DNA from: an uncultured Hyphomicrobiales bacterium
GTDB lineage: Bacteria; Pseudomonadota; Alphaproteobacteria; Rhizobiales; Xanthobacteraceae
Direction of reading: 5' to 3'
Assembly: GCA_903878085.1 (NCBI GenBank)
Contig: CAIRGJ010000024.1
Location: 1 to 64,000 of the forward strand
DNA: 64,000 bases
The position numbers and the translations under genes were made by a program. Shown here one piece after another: positions 48,357-56,522 of this stretch (position 1 is the first letter of the stretch; each line of letters opens with the position of its first letter). The notes beneath the pieces were generated by a model that worked only from the letters and a program-made list of their open reading frames with translations, made no database searches and was not told the DNA's origin.

Positions 48357-49352
48357 CTATTCCGCCTTGCCGCCCATCTGCTTCACCACCGACTTCCATT
48401 TCGCCGTATCGGCGGCAAGAAATTCTTTGAAGCTTTCCGGCGTCGGACTCGACGTCGGCAGCATGCTGGCCGCGATCATGTGCTGGCGCACGCCCGGGTC
48501 GGCCATCGCCTTGACAACGGCGGCATGCAGCTTGGCGATGATCGGTTGCGGCGTTCCCGCGACCGCGAATAATCCTTGCCAGGACGCACTGACGTCGTCG
48601 GGAAAGCCGAGTTCGACTACGGTCGGCACATCGGGCAACGACTCGACGCGCTCGCGCGTGGTCACGGCGAAAGCTTTCAGCTTGCCGGCTTTGACGAACT
48701 GCGCCGCCGACGACAGCGTCACGAACATCACATCGACATTGCCGGCCATTAGATCGACGATTGCAGGACCGGCACCGCCTTTATAGGGCACCTGCGTCAT
48801 CGCTAGGCCGGCCCGGTGCCGGAACTGCTCCATCGCCAGCGTATTGAGCGTGCTGATGCCGGCGGCCGCGTAATTGATCTTGCCGGGATGCGCCTTGGCG
48901 TAGGCGATCATTTCGCCCAGCGAGATCGCCGGGAATTTCGGGCTGGCGATGACGATGCCCGGCGTCTCGGAAGCGATCGAGATCGGGATGAAATCGCGCT
49001 CCGGCACCACGGTCAGGTCGGGGAAAAAGTGCGGATTGATCGAGATGGTGCCGATATTGCCGAGGAACAGCGTGTAGCCGTCGGGCGCCGCGCGCGCGGC
49101 GGTTTCCATGCCGACATTGCCGGCGGCCCCGGTGCGGTTGTCGATCACCAGTTGCTGGCCGAGGGCCTGCTGCAGCCCGGGCTGAATCAGCCGGATCGAG
49201 AAGTCAGTGGCGCCGCCCGGCGCGAAGGGCACGACGATATGAATCGGCTTGGTCGGATAATTCGCCGGGTCTTCGGCGGCCATTGCCTGCGACAAGCCGA
49301 ACAATGCGACAAGAAAAACGCCAACAGTCCGTAACGTCGTCATTGCCGGCAT
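48357..49352 (-). CDS. Tripartite tricarboxylate transporter (Bug) substrate-binding protein
   Basis: A 331-residue Bug/TctC-family periplasmic protein. After the signal peptide (TLRTVGVFLVALFGLSQAMA) come YPTKPIHIVVPFAPGGATD, NRTGAAGNVGMETAARA, TQVPYKGGAGPAIVDLMAG and SWQGLFAVAGTP. Two starts are close: ATG 49352 directly behind AAGGGGAA and ATG 49343. It lies only 16 bp after the hybrid histidine kinase gene on the same strand, with no TctAB genes. In Bordetella a Bug protein is known to signal citrate to a sensor kinase, so a sensing role is as likely as transport. Confidence 0.9.
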   Translation of the reverse strand: MPAMTTLRTVGVFLVALFGLSQAMAAEDPANYPTKPIHIVVPFAPGGATDFSIRLIQPGLQQALGQQLVIDNRTGAAGNVGMETAARAAPDGYTLFLGNIGTISINPHFFPDLTVVPERDFIPISIASETPGIVIASPKFPAISLGEMIAYAKAHPGKINYAAAGISTLNTLAMEQFRHRAGLAMTQVPYKGGAGPAIVDLMAGNVDVMFVTLSSAAQFVKAGKLKAFAVTTRERVESLPDVPTVVELGFPDDVSASWQGLFAVAGTPQPIIAKLHAAVVKAMADPGVRQHMIAASMLPTSSPTPESFKEFLAADTAKWKSVVKQMGGKAE

Positions 49353-49368
49353 TTCCCCTTGAGCTGTT

Positions 49369-51507
49369 TTAATCGCGCGGTTTAGCCGGTGCCGGCCCGT
49401 CGAGCACTTGGCGGATTTTGCGCGCCAGCACGCCTTCGATCAATGGCTTTGTGATCAGCTCGGTGCTGCGGTCGAGGCGGCCATGATGCACGATGGCGTT
49501 GCGGGAATAGCCGGTCATGAAGATCACCTTGATGCCCGGGCGGCGTTTTTCGATCTCGGTGGCCAGTTCGCGGCCATTCTTGCCAGGCAGCACCACATCG
49601 GTCAGCAGTAGATCGAACGGCTTGTCCGCATCCACCAGCCGCATGGCCGTGGTGGCGTCGCGGGCCTCGAGGATTTGATAGTTCAGGTCGCGCAGGATTT
49701 CGGACGCATATTGGCGCACGCCGTCGTCGTCCTCGACGACCAGAATGGTTTCGCCATTGCCGCGGTGGGAGACGCTGTCGTCATCCGGCGCCACGATGGC
49801 GTCGTCGCCGTCGTGGCGCGGGAAATAGAGCTTGATGGTCGTGCCTTCGCCGATCTCGCTGTAGATTTTGATGTGGCCGCCGGACTGCTTCATGAAGCCG
49901 TAGACCTGGCTCAGCCCCAGGCCGGTGCCCTTGCCGGCTTCCTTGGTGGTAAAGAACGGCTCAAATGCCTTCTCGACGGTTTCGGGCGGCATGCCCGAAC
50001 CGTTATCGGTGACGGCGATCAGCACATATTGTCCGGGCGTCAGGCCGTCGTGGTGGCGGCAATATTCCTCGTCGAGATAGGCGTTGCTGGTTTCGATCGT
50101 GAGTTTGCCGCCTTCCGGCATGGCGTCGCGTGCGTTCAAGGCCAGATTGAGCAGCGTCGATTCCATTTCCGAAGTATCGACTTCGATGTTCCAGACGCCG
50201 GCGCCGCCGATGGTCTCTAGCTGCACGGTTTCGCCGAGCGACCGCGTCAGCAAATCGGACATGCCGGTGAGCAGCTTGTTGATATCGATGGCGTGCGGAT
50301 TGAGCGGCTGGCGGCGCGAGAACGCGAGCAGCCGCTGCGTCAATTGCGCGGCACGTTGCGCCCCGGTCAGTGCATTATCGAGCGCGCGTTCGGCGCGCGC
50401 CTCGACCACGCCGCGCTTGGCAATGCCGAGATTGCCGATGATGATGGTGAGCAGGTTGTTGAAGTCGTGGGCGACGCCGCCGGTCAACTGGCCGACGGCT
50501 TCCATCTTCTGCGCCTGGCGCAGTGCCTGTTCAGCCAAATCGCGGCGCTCGGCCTCGGCGTAGAATTCCTGCGTCCGTCGCATCGTCAGCAGCACCAGCA
50601 TGAACAAGAACAGCGTCGCCGGAATGCCGAAGATCAAATGAGCCGAGATCGCCCCCAGCCATTCGGCGCGGATCGCACTGGTCGGGATGCCGTCGGACAC
50701 GTACAGATCGGTGTAACCCAGCTTGCGGTAGCCGACGCGCCGCTTGAGCCCGTCGATCGACACTATATCCACGATACCGCCCTCGGGCCACGAATTGAGG
50801 GTGTTCATGAAGCCGCTATTGGACTCGAAACGGGTGACGTTTCCCGGCGGCGCCGGATAGCGGGCGAGAATGGTGCCGTCGCTCTTCACCAGCGAAAAGC
50901 TGGCGTCGGTGCCGCGGGCCATCTTGTCGTAAAATTCCGAAAAGATTTTCGGCATCACGAAAATCGCGATGACACCGGAAAACTCGCCGTTTTGCGGCGC
51001 ACGGCGCCGGCTGACGCCGAACAAGAGGTCCGGCCGTACGATCGGCTTGACCACCGCGCCGATAAAGGTGCCGGCGTCGCGCTCAACCTGCGCTTGGAAA
51101 TAATCCCGATTTGCGATGTTCAAGTCCCTGGGTGCCGGAAATACCGACGACGACACCAGCGCCAGCCCGTCCTTGTCGACAAGCGCGAGGGCGTCGATGG
51201 TGTTCAGCGCGGTATCGAGTTCGCGCAGCTTCAGATGCAGCGTTTGTTCCGAGGCCCTGATCTCGTCGTCGGACATAGTGCCGACGATGGCGCGGACGCT
51301 GGCGAAGCTCAGATCGACCGATTGGAATACCTTGTTGGCCTGCTCGGACATGATGTCCAGCGTGGCCGACAGCTGTTCGTCGGCGTGCGCAAAGGCGTCG
51401 CGATTTGTCGTCCAGGCGGCATAGGAGAACAGCCCAGCCGGCAGCACGATGGAGGCCACCAGCATGGTCTTGAGCAGGCGGATGGCAGCGTCGCGGCGTG
51501 CGCGCAT
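49369..51507 (-). CDS. Hybrid sensor histidine kinase with extracytoplasmic Cache-type domain
   Basis: A 712-residue membrane kinase. TM1 at about 12-34, a large periplasmic Cache-like sensor at about 35-285 ([19 protein letters not shown] is typical), TM2 at about 288-310, then HisKA with H-box [12 protein letters not shown] (about 347), HATPase with N-box [12 protein letters not shown]1 [10 protein letters not shown] (about 503), F-box [12 protein letters not shown]2 [11 protein letters not shown]. It ends in a receiver domain with phospho-acceptor Asp in [13 protein letters not shown] (about 637) and Lys in ELITKPL. The receiver is close to those that act alone as outputs or in phosphorelays; no separate response regulator is adjacent. 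It is followed by a Bug binding-protein gene. Confidence 0.92.
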   Translation of the reverse strand: MRARRDAAIRLLKTMLVASIVLPAGLFSYAAWTTNRDAFAHADEQLSATLDIMSEQANKVFQSVDLSFASVRAIVGTMSDDEIRASEQTLHLKLRELDTALNTIDALALVDKDGLALVSSSVFPAPRDLNIANRDYFQAQVERDAGTFIGAVVKPIVRPDLLFGVSRRRAPQNGEFSGVIAIFVMPKIFSEFYDKMARGTDASFSLVKSDGTILARYPAPPGNVTRFESNSGFMNTLNSWPEGGIVDIVSIDGLKRRVGYRKLGYTDLYVSDGIPTSAIRAEWLGAISAHLIFGIPATLFLFMLVLLTMRRTQEFYAEAERRDLAEQALRQAQKMEAVGQLTGGVAHDFNNLLTIIIGNLGIAKRGVVEARAERALDNALTGAQRAAQLTQRLLAFSRRQPLNPHAIDINKLLTGMSDLLTRSLGETVQLETIGGAGVWNIEVDTSEMESTLLNLALNARDAMPEGGKLTIETSNAYLDEEYCRHHDGLTPGQYVLIAVTDNGSGMPPETVEKAFEPFFTTKEAGKGTGLGLSQVYGFMKQSGGHIKIYSEIGEGTTIKLYFPRHDGDDAIVAPDDDSVSHRGNGETILVVEDDDGVRQYASEILRDLNYQILEARDATTAMRLVDADKPFDLLLTDVVLPGKNGRELATEIEKRRPGIKVIFMTGYSRNAIVHHGRLDRSTELITKPLIEGVLARKIRQVLDGPAPAKPRD

Positions 51508-51585
51508 TCGGACCCCAAGGGTGACAGCCGCGGGAATGTATTCAGATTAGGCCTGCGTGAAAAGACTCTAGATGGCGCAAGCGCT

Positions 51586-52701
51586 CTAAGCCACCGCCAG
51601 TTCGTCGGCCGGGTCGAGCGGCAGCTTCACTGGAACTTTTCGTTTGGCCGACAGGTCCAATGCCTTGGTGAGCATTAGATTGCGGTGGGCCTCTTCCACG
51701 GTCGCTGCCACCGTCGGCAGCCCCATGGCGACGCGGTCGAGCCAGCTCACGGTTTCGTCGGCCATCGGCCCGCGCAATTCGCCCATCGCCATGTCGCCCG
51801 GCGGATAGCTGCCCATGAAATCGACCAGCCGCGTCGAGTCCGGATTGTAGCCCTCGCTCTGCGCCTTCGACACCGCCAGCACGATGTCGCGATGCGTGTC
51901 ATCGATGGTGAGCACGCCGGTGGTGCCGACAATGCCGACATCCAGCGAATAGACCGCGCCCGGCCAGATCACCGGCAGCGCCCATGAAATATTGAGGTGA
52001 TAGACGGTGCCGTCGGAAAACATGATCATGCCGGCGGTGGCGTCGATGCCCTGGTACAGCGGGCCGAGCACCTTATCGATCGAGCGGGCATAGACCTCGA
52101 CTGGCGTCTTGCCTTCGAGGCACCACATGCAGATGTCGAGCGCGTGCGTGCCGGAAATCACCATCGGCGAAATCGTCGATGGATCGTCGGTGCGCTTGTA
52201 ATTGTCGATCGCCACCAGGCGGTTCATGAAGGCGCGCGACGTCACCAGCGTCACATCGCCGAGCGCGCCGGTGCGGCATTTTTCCTTGGCCGCCAGCCAG
52301 CGGCGGCGGAAGCGCTGGGTATAGCCGACCACCGCGTCGATCTTGGCGTCCTTGATCAGCTTCAGGATCTTCGCCGATTCGGCGAGATTGGTGGCCAGCG
52401 GCTTCTCGATCAGCATCGGCAGGCCGCGCTCGATCGCCGCCATGATCGGCGCGACATGCAGGTGTTCGTCGGTGGCGATGATGACCGCGGTTGTTTCCGG
52501 CCGGTTGATCAGTTCGACGTGGCTCTGCGTGACGAAATCGGCGCTGATCTTGGGGCCGACTTCGCCGGCGCGGTTCGGGTTGCGCTCGGCGAGCCCGATC
52601 CACTCCACCGCCGGATGCCGCGCGGCGACTTCGCCGCGAAACAGCCCGACGCGGCCGCCGCCAACGATGGCGAGGCCGACGCCCTTTGTCTTATTCTTCA
52701 T
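51586..52701 (-). CDS. Gfo/Idh/MocA-family oxidoreductase 1
   Basis: A 371-residue NAD(P)-dependent oxidoreductase of the glucose-fructose oxidoreductase/inositol dehydrogenase family. Rossmann motif GLAIVGGGRVGLFRGEVAA (about 8-26), the conserved MLIEKPLATN (about 96), GYTQRFRRRWLAA (about 125) and GTHALDICMWCLEG (about 183), with the His/Asp of the active site. ATG 52701 overlaps the stop of the next-upstream Gfo gene by 4 bp, so the two are a coupled tandem pair. Sugar-acid or inositol-type polyols are usual substrates. Confidence 0.9.
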   Translation of the reverse strand: MKNKTKGVGLAIVGGGRVGLFRGEVAARHPAVEWIGLAERNPNRAGEVGPKISADFVTQSHVELINRPETTAVIIATDEHLHVAPIMAAIERGLPMLIEKPLATNLAESAKILKLIKDAKIDAVVGYTQRFRRRWLAAKEKCRTGALGDVTLVTSRAFMNRLVAIDNYKRTDDPSTISPMVISGTHALDICMWCLEGKTPVEVYARSIDKVLGPLYQGIDATAGMIMFSDGTVYHLNISWALPVIWPGAVYSLDVGIVGTTGVLTIDDTHRDIVLAVSKAQSEGYNPDSTRLVDFMGSYPPGDMAMGELRGPMADETVSWLDRVAMGLPTVAATVEEAHRNLMLTKALDLSAKRKVPVKLPLDPADELAVA

Positions 52702-53792
52702 CCTGGATTGGCTCCCGACCGGTTCTTTTCCTTGAATTCCGCAATCTGCGAAATCGTCTGATTTGTTAGCGGCAGGTCGACCGGCTCGTTGCGATAGGCC
52801 GACAGATCGGCGGCGCTGTAGGTTTCCATCACCCGGCGCGCGCTCTCCGGTGTGACCATAACCGCCGTATTGCGGATGCAGGCTTCGAGGAAGTGGATGG
52901 TCTCCGGCCCCATGCCGCCGGCGAACACTTCGCCGACCTGCTCGCCGGGCATGGTCGACATCGGGAACACCTGGCCTTCTTTCATGGTGTTGAGCCAGTT
53001 GTCGCGCTGGGTATCGTCGAGCACCAGCGCGCCTTCGGTGCCGGTGATCTCGATCCAGGTCGAGCAGTAGTTCGGATAGCTCACCGGGAAATTCCAGCCG
53101 CCGCCGATCATCACCACCACGCCGTTGTCCATGGTGACGGTGGTGAACATCACGTCATGCGAGCCGTTGACCGGCTTCATGTAGCCATAGGCGCCCTGGC
53201 TGTAGACGCGCACGGGTTTCGCCGGCTCCAAGAGCCAGAACACGAAGTCGAGATCGTGGGTCGATTCCATCACCACTGGCGACAGCCGGACGCGGCCGGC
53301 GATCTTCTTGCCGAGGCTGCGCGACAGGTTGCGGCTGACCAGCACCGATACGACGCCGCCGAGCGTGCCGTCAGTGATCTTCTTTTTGGCGTAGGCGATC
53401 TTGGTGTTGAAGCGCTGCGAATAGCCGATGGTGAATTTAAGATTGTTCTGCTTGGCGAGATGGATCAGTTCGTCGGCTTCCCACAGCTCGAGCGCGATCG
53501 GCTTTTCCAGCATCACGTTCTTGCCGTTCTTCAGGCAGTCCTTGGCAATCGGATAATGGTTGGTCTCCGGCGTGGTCGAAATATAGACCACCGAGATATT
53601 CGGGTTGTTGATGATGTCCTGGTAGTCGGCCGTCGTGGTCGCCGGTTTGCACAGCGCCTTCATCTCGGCCAGCCGGTCCGGGCGGATGTCGCAAAGATGC
53701 AATTTGTCCACCAGCGCGGTGCGCGACAGCGTTTCCGCGCGCGTGCCGCCGACCCATCCGACACCGATCACTGCTGCTTCAACTGTCTTCAC
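52698..53792 (-). CDS. Gfo/Idh/MocA-family oxidoreductase 2
   Basis: A 364-residue member of the same family: AAVIGVGWVGGTRAE (about 6-20), VMLEKPIALELWEADELI (about 93), IGYSQRFNTKIAYAKKK (about 121) and ESTHDLDFVFWLLEP (about 175). It is clearly diverged from its neighbour (for example shorter middle and different C-terminus), which suggests successive steps or a heteromeric enzyme. It follows the CoA-transferase beta gene by 101 bp on the same strand. Confidence 0.9.
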   Translation of the reverse strand: MKTVEAAVIGVGWVGGTRAETLSRTALVDKLHLCDIRPDRLAEMKALCKPATTTADYQDIINNPNISVVYISTTPETNHYPIAKDCLKNGKNVMLEKPIALELWEADELIHLAKQNNLKFTIGYSQRFNTKIAYAKKKITDGTLGGVVSVLVSRNLSRSLGKKIAGRVRLSPVVMESTHDLDFVFWLLEPAKPVRVYSQGAYGYMKPVNGSHDVMFTTVTMDNGVVVMIGGGWNFPVSYPNYCSTWIEITGTEGALVLDDTQRDNWLNTMKEGQVFPMSTMPGEQVGEVFAGGMGPETIHFLEACIRNTAVMVTPESARRVMETYSAADLSAYRNEPVDLPLTNQTISQIAEFKEKNRSGANPG

Positions 53793-53893
53793 CGTGCGAG
53801 TTCCTTGCGTCTTTATTGATGATTTGGCGCAGCCGGCCGACCGCGCGGCGGCACCCTATATCAGGGGTGTTGGTACTGGAAGAGCGATGGTTT

Positions 53894-54649
53894 TCAGCCC
53901 GTCAAAGCGCTCTGGCCGACGCCGAACACTTGGAGCGCGAACTGCGGATAGACCTCGGCGAGTTGCGGCGCCACCGTTTCGCGCAGCAGCTTGAGCGTTG
54001 TCGGCGAGGGCGGCTCGGTATCCGGTACATGCGCTGGACGGTCAAAGTCGAAGCCGGTATTTTCGACGACGTCCGCGACGCTATGGCCGGGATGCACGCT
54101 GTCGAGCGTGAAGCGGCCATTGGCGAAGGAGAACAGGCAGCGGTTGGTGACCAGCGCGATCGGCCCGCCCGGGCGATAGACGTTCGGCGCATTGGCGCCC
54201 GGTGCGCTGATGAAGTCGACGTCGGGCACTAACGTGCGGCGCGAATGTTCGGTGCGGAACAGAATCACCTTGGGCACCACGTAATAAAGATGCGCCGAGC
54301 CGTATGAGCCGGGGAACCGCACCTTGGGATGCGCGTAGTCGCCGATGCTGACCAGATTGATGTTGCCGTGACCGTCGATCTGTCCGCCCGACAGGAAGAA
54401 CACGTCGATGCGGCCTTGCCCGGCGCAGTCGAACAGTTCGCGGCCGCCGTCGGTCCAGAACGTGTGCTGTGGACTTCCCAGCAGCGAAACATAAGGCCGT
54501 CCATTGCCGCGCTCGCGCGCCAGCAGCGCGGCGGTCGCCGGGATCGGAGATGCGTTCCCAACGGCAACATGCCGCACATCGCCGATCAGCCGCGCGATCA
54601 CGTCCGCGAGCAGTTCCTCGGGGCGGAAACTAAGCGGCGCACTTGTCAT
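53894..54649 (-). CDS. CoA-transferase family subunit beta (IpdB-like)
   Basis: A 251-residue class-I CoA-transferase-fold subunit. Typical stretches: VAVGNASPIPATAALLARER (about 29), SLLGSPQHTFWTDGGRELFD (about 55), DVFFLSGGQIDGHGNINLVS (about 83), KVRFPGSYGSAHLYYVVPKV (about 109) and VDFISAPGANAP (about 142). The SENG/GENG motif with the CoA-binding Glu of true CoA-transferases is not present at the expected place (GSPQ instead), as in IpdAB-type ring-opening hydrolases of steroid breakdown. ATG 54649 is preferred; ATG 54655 is 2 codons upstream. It overlaps the end of the alpha gene by about 20 bp. Confidence 0.85.
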   Translation of the reverse strand: MTSAPLSFRPEELLADVIARLIGDVRHVAVGNASPIPATAALLARERGNGRPYVSLLGSPQHTFWTDGGRELFDCAGQGRIDVFFLSGGQIDGHGNINLVSIGDYAHPKVRFPGSYGSAHLYYVVPKVILFRTEHSRRTLVPDVDFISAPGANAPNVYRPGGPIALVTNRCLFSFANGRFTLDSVHPGHSVADVVENTGFDFDRPAHVPDTEPPSPTTLKLLRETVAPQLAEVYPQFALQVFGVGQSALTG

Positions 54650-55448
54650 ACACATACTTGTCCAGATATTCCGCGAAGCCCTCGACCGTCGCCGCCATGC
54701 GCGCATATTCGGCGAGGTGACCGGCATCGGCGCCGTAAGCGTCCGGCAGCCCCAGCGGCCAGGCGCCGCGCTCGCACACCGCGACGCTATCGACATAAAA
54801 GCCGGGTAGGGTGCCCGCCGCGAGCACGGGATCGTCGAGCAGATTGCCATCGTGAATTTTCTCCACGGTGGCGACGGTCTTAGCCGAGGCATGCGCCATG
54901 GTGGCGAGTTCGCGCTGCCGTCCGATCCAGACATTGCCGAAGCGATCGGCCATGGCTGCGTGAATGAGCGCCACGTCCGGCTTGATCGCCGGCAGCAGCA
55001 CGATCGGGTCGTCGTTGCCAAACGGATTGTCGATCACTTTCCAGTCGTTGCGGTATTTCAACACGTCGGAGCCGATCAGCCCGCGCAGCGGCATGAATGG
55101 CACGCCCTTTTCCGCCGCCTGCAGCGCCGTGTGCAGCGCCGGGCAGGTGGCGTCCTTCATCTTGATCGTGCCGACGGTGAGCGCGGCGGTAAAACGCGGC
55201 GCCGGGCCGAACTCGCCCAGGCTGACCGCGGACGTCTCCAGCGTCTCGACGCAGCCGGCGCCGATCAGCATGTCGGCCTGCAGACTTGAGGTCGGCAGCG
55301 CCACCAGATGCAGCCGCTTGACGCCGCGGCGGATCAGCGCGCGCGTCGCGTGCATCGGCACGCCCGCGACCTCGCGCGGCACCACCAGCATGCAGCCGTC
55401 GGCGATGGCGCTCAACGCGTCGTCCAGGGATTTCGCCGCTTGAAACAT
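54630..55448 (-). CDS. CoA-transferase family subunit alpha (IpdA-like)
   Basis: A 272-residue partner of the beta subunit. Seen: LSAIADGCMLVVPREVAGVP (about 11), ALIRRGVKRLHLVALPTSSL (about 35), ADMLIGAGCVETLETSAVSL (about 55), PFMPLRGLIGSDVLKYR (about 106) and HAAMADRFGNVWIGRQREL (about 154). The layout matches the alpha half of IpdAB or related CoA-transferases. ATG 55448 follows a GGGG-containing site. Its promoter region is the 90 bp shared with divergent metF. The substrate is unknown; the downstream Gfo pair argues for a polyol- or ring-derived acid and not for a steroid specifically. Confidence 0.85.
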   Translation of the reverse strand: MFQAAKSLDDALSAIADGCMLVVPREVAGVPMHATRALIRRGVKRLHLVALPTSSLQADMLIGAGCVETLETSAVSLGEFGPAPRFTAALTVGTIKMKDATCPALHTALQAAEKGVPFMPLRGLIGSDVLKYRNDWKVIDNPFGNDDPIVLLPAIKPDVALIHAAMADRFGNVWIGRQRELATMAHASAKTVATVEKIHDGNLLDDPVLAAGTLPGFYVDSVAVCERGAWPLGLPDAYGADAGHLAEYARMAATVEGFAEYLDKYVYDKCAA

Positions 55449-55538
55449 AAGGCCCCATTTTCCTGCGGGTACGCGATAGCGGGCAATGTCCCATTGTTGT
55501 GCTTGCCAGGTCCACCGGATTTTGCGAGTGGGTTCCGA

Positions 55539-56444
55539 ATGACCCTTCAAGAAAAGCTGGACGCCGGACGCTTCGCCATCACCGTGGAGGTCACGCCGCC
55601 CGTATCCGCCTCGCGCGACGAACTGCTGGCCAAGGCGCTGCCGCTCAAGGGCCTCGCCGACGCGGTCAATGTCACCGATGGCGCCGGGGCGCGGCCGCAC
55701 CTCGGCGCGGTGACCGCGGCCGCGATATTGGTCGAGCAGGGCATCGAACCGGTGTTGCAGCTCACCTGCCGCGACCGCAACCGCATCGCCTTGCAGAGCG
55801 ACCTGTTGAGCGCCGCGGCCTGCGGCGTGCGCAACCTTCTCATGCTGCGCGGCGACGATCCGAGCGCTGGCGACCAGCCCGACGCCAAGCCGGTGTTCGA
55901 TCTCGACCCGCGTCAGTTGCTGGAAACCGCGCGCCGCCTGCGCGACGCCGGCGAACTGCCGTCCGGCCGCAAGATCACCGGCAGCGCGCCGTTTTATCTC
56001 GGCAGCGCCGACAACCCGATCGATCCGCCCGAAGGCTGGACGCCCAAGGGCCTCGCCGCCAAGTACGAGGCCGGTGCGCAATTCGTGCAGACCCAGTTCT
56101 GCATGGATTCTCAAGTGGTGCGGCGCTACATGGCGCGGCTTGACGAGCAGGGCCTCGGCGGCAAGTTGAAATTCCTGATCGGCATCGTGCCGCTGCGCTC
56201 GGCCAAGTCGGCGCGCTGGATCAAGGACAAACTCTACGGCGCCATCATTCCCGATGCGACGATCGCGCGCATGGAAGCGGCCGCGGATCCGGCCGCCGAG
56301 AGCCGCGCCATCTGCGTCGACATCATACGCGAGCTGGCCGACATTCCGCAGGTCGCCGGCGTCCACATCATGGCGCCGAACAATGACGCCGCGGTGCCGC
56401 TGGTCATTGTAGAAGCGCGCAAGAGCATCAAGCGGCTGGCGTAA
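55539..56444 (+). CDS. metF: Methylenetetrahydrofolate reductase
   Basis: A 301-residue FAD-dependent TIM barrel that reduces 5,10-methylene-THF to 5-methyl-THF for methionine synthesis. Seen: KLDAGRFAITVEVTPP (about 5), ADAVNVTDGAGARPHLG (about 41), LTCRDRNRIALQSDLLSAAA (about 72), NLLMLRGDDPSAGDQPDAKP (about 95), QFVQTQFCMD (about 183) and FLIGIVPLRSAKSARWI (about 211). ATG 55539 begins the conserved part. It is a MetF-like homologue of the short type; in some rhizobia such copies serve C1 or demethylation pathways and not methionine synthesis. Confidence 0.85.
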   Translation: MTLQEKLDAGRFAITVEVTPPVSASRDELLAKALPLKGLADAVNVTDGAGARPHLGAVTAAAILVEQGIEPVLQLTCRDRNRIALQSDLLSAAACGVRNLLMLRGDDPSAGDQPDAKPVFDLDPRQLLETARRLRDAGELPSGRKITGSAPFYLGSADNPIDPPEGWTPKGLAAKYEAGAQFVQTQFCMDSQVVRRYMARLDEQGLGGKLKFLIGIVPLRSAKSARWIKDKLYGAIIPDATIARMEAAADPAAESRAICVDIIRELADIPQVAGVHIMAPNNDAAVPLVIVEARKSIKRLA

Positions 56445-56455
56445 CGCTCACCCGC

Positions 56456-56520
56456 TCATTCCCGCGCAAGTGGGAATCCAGCGCTTAGACTGGGTCCCCC
56501 GCTTTTGCGGGGGACGACAG
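56456..56520. repeat. Composite palindromic repeat, family A, copy 2
   Basis: Two hairpins, attcccgcgcaagtgggaat followed by ccag, and ctgggtcccccgcttttgcg followed by ggggacgacag. The order and flanks match the copy at 40991-41071. It fills the gap between the convergent metF and IorB-like genes and probably terminates both. Confidence 0.72.
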
Positions 56521-56522
56521 CT

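Noticed and set aside
50293-51678. A 461-codon plus-strand frame opposite the histidine kinase
   Set aside because: No domain and composition typical of antisense frames; the kinase has all boxes intact on the minus strand.
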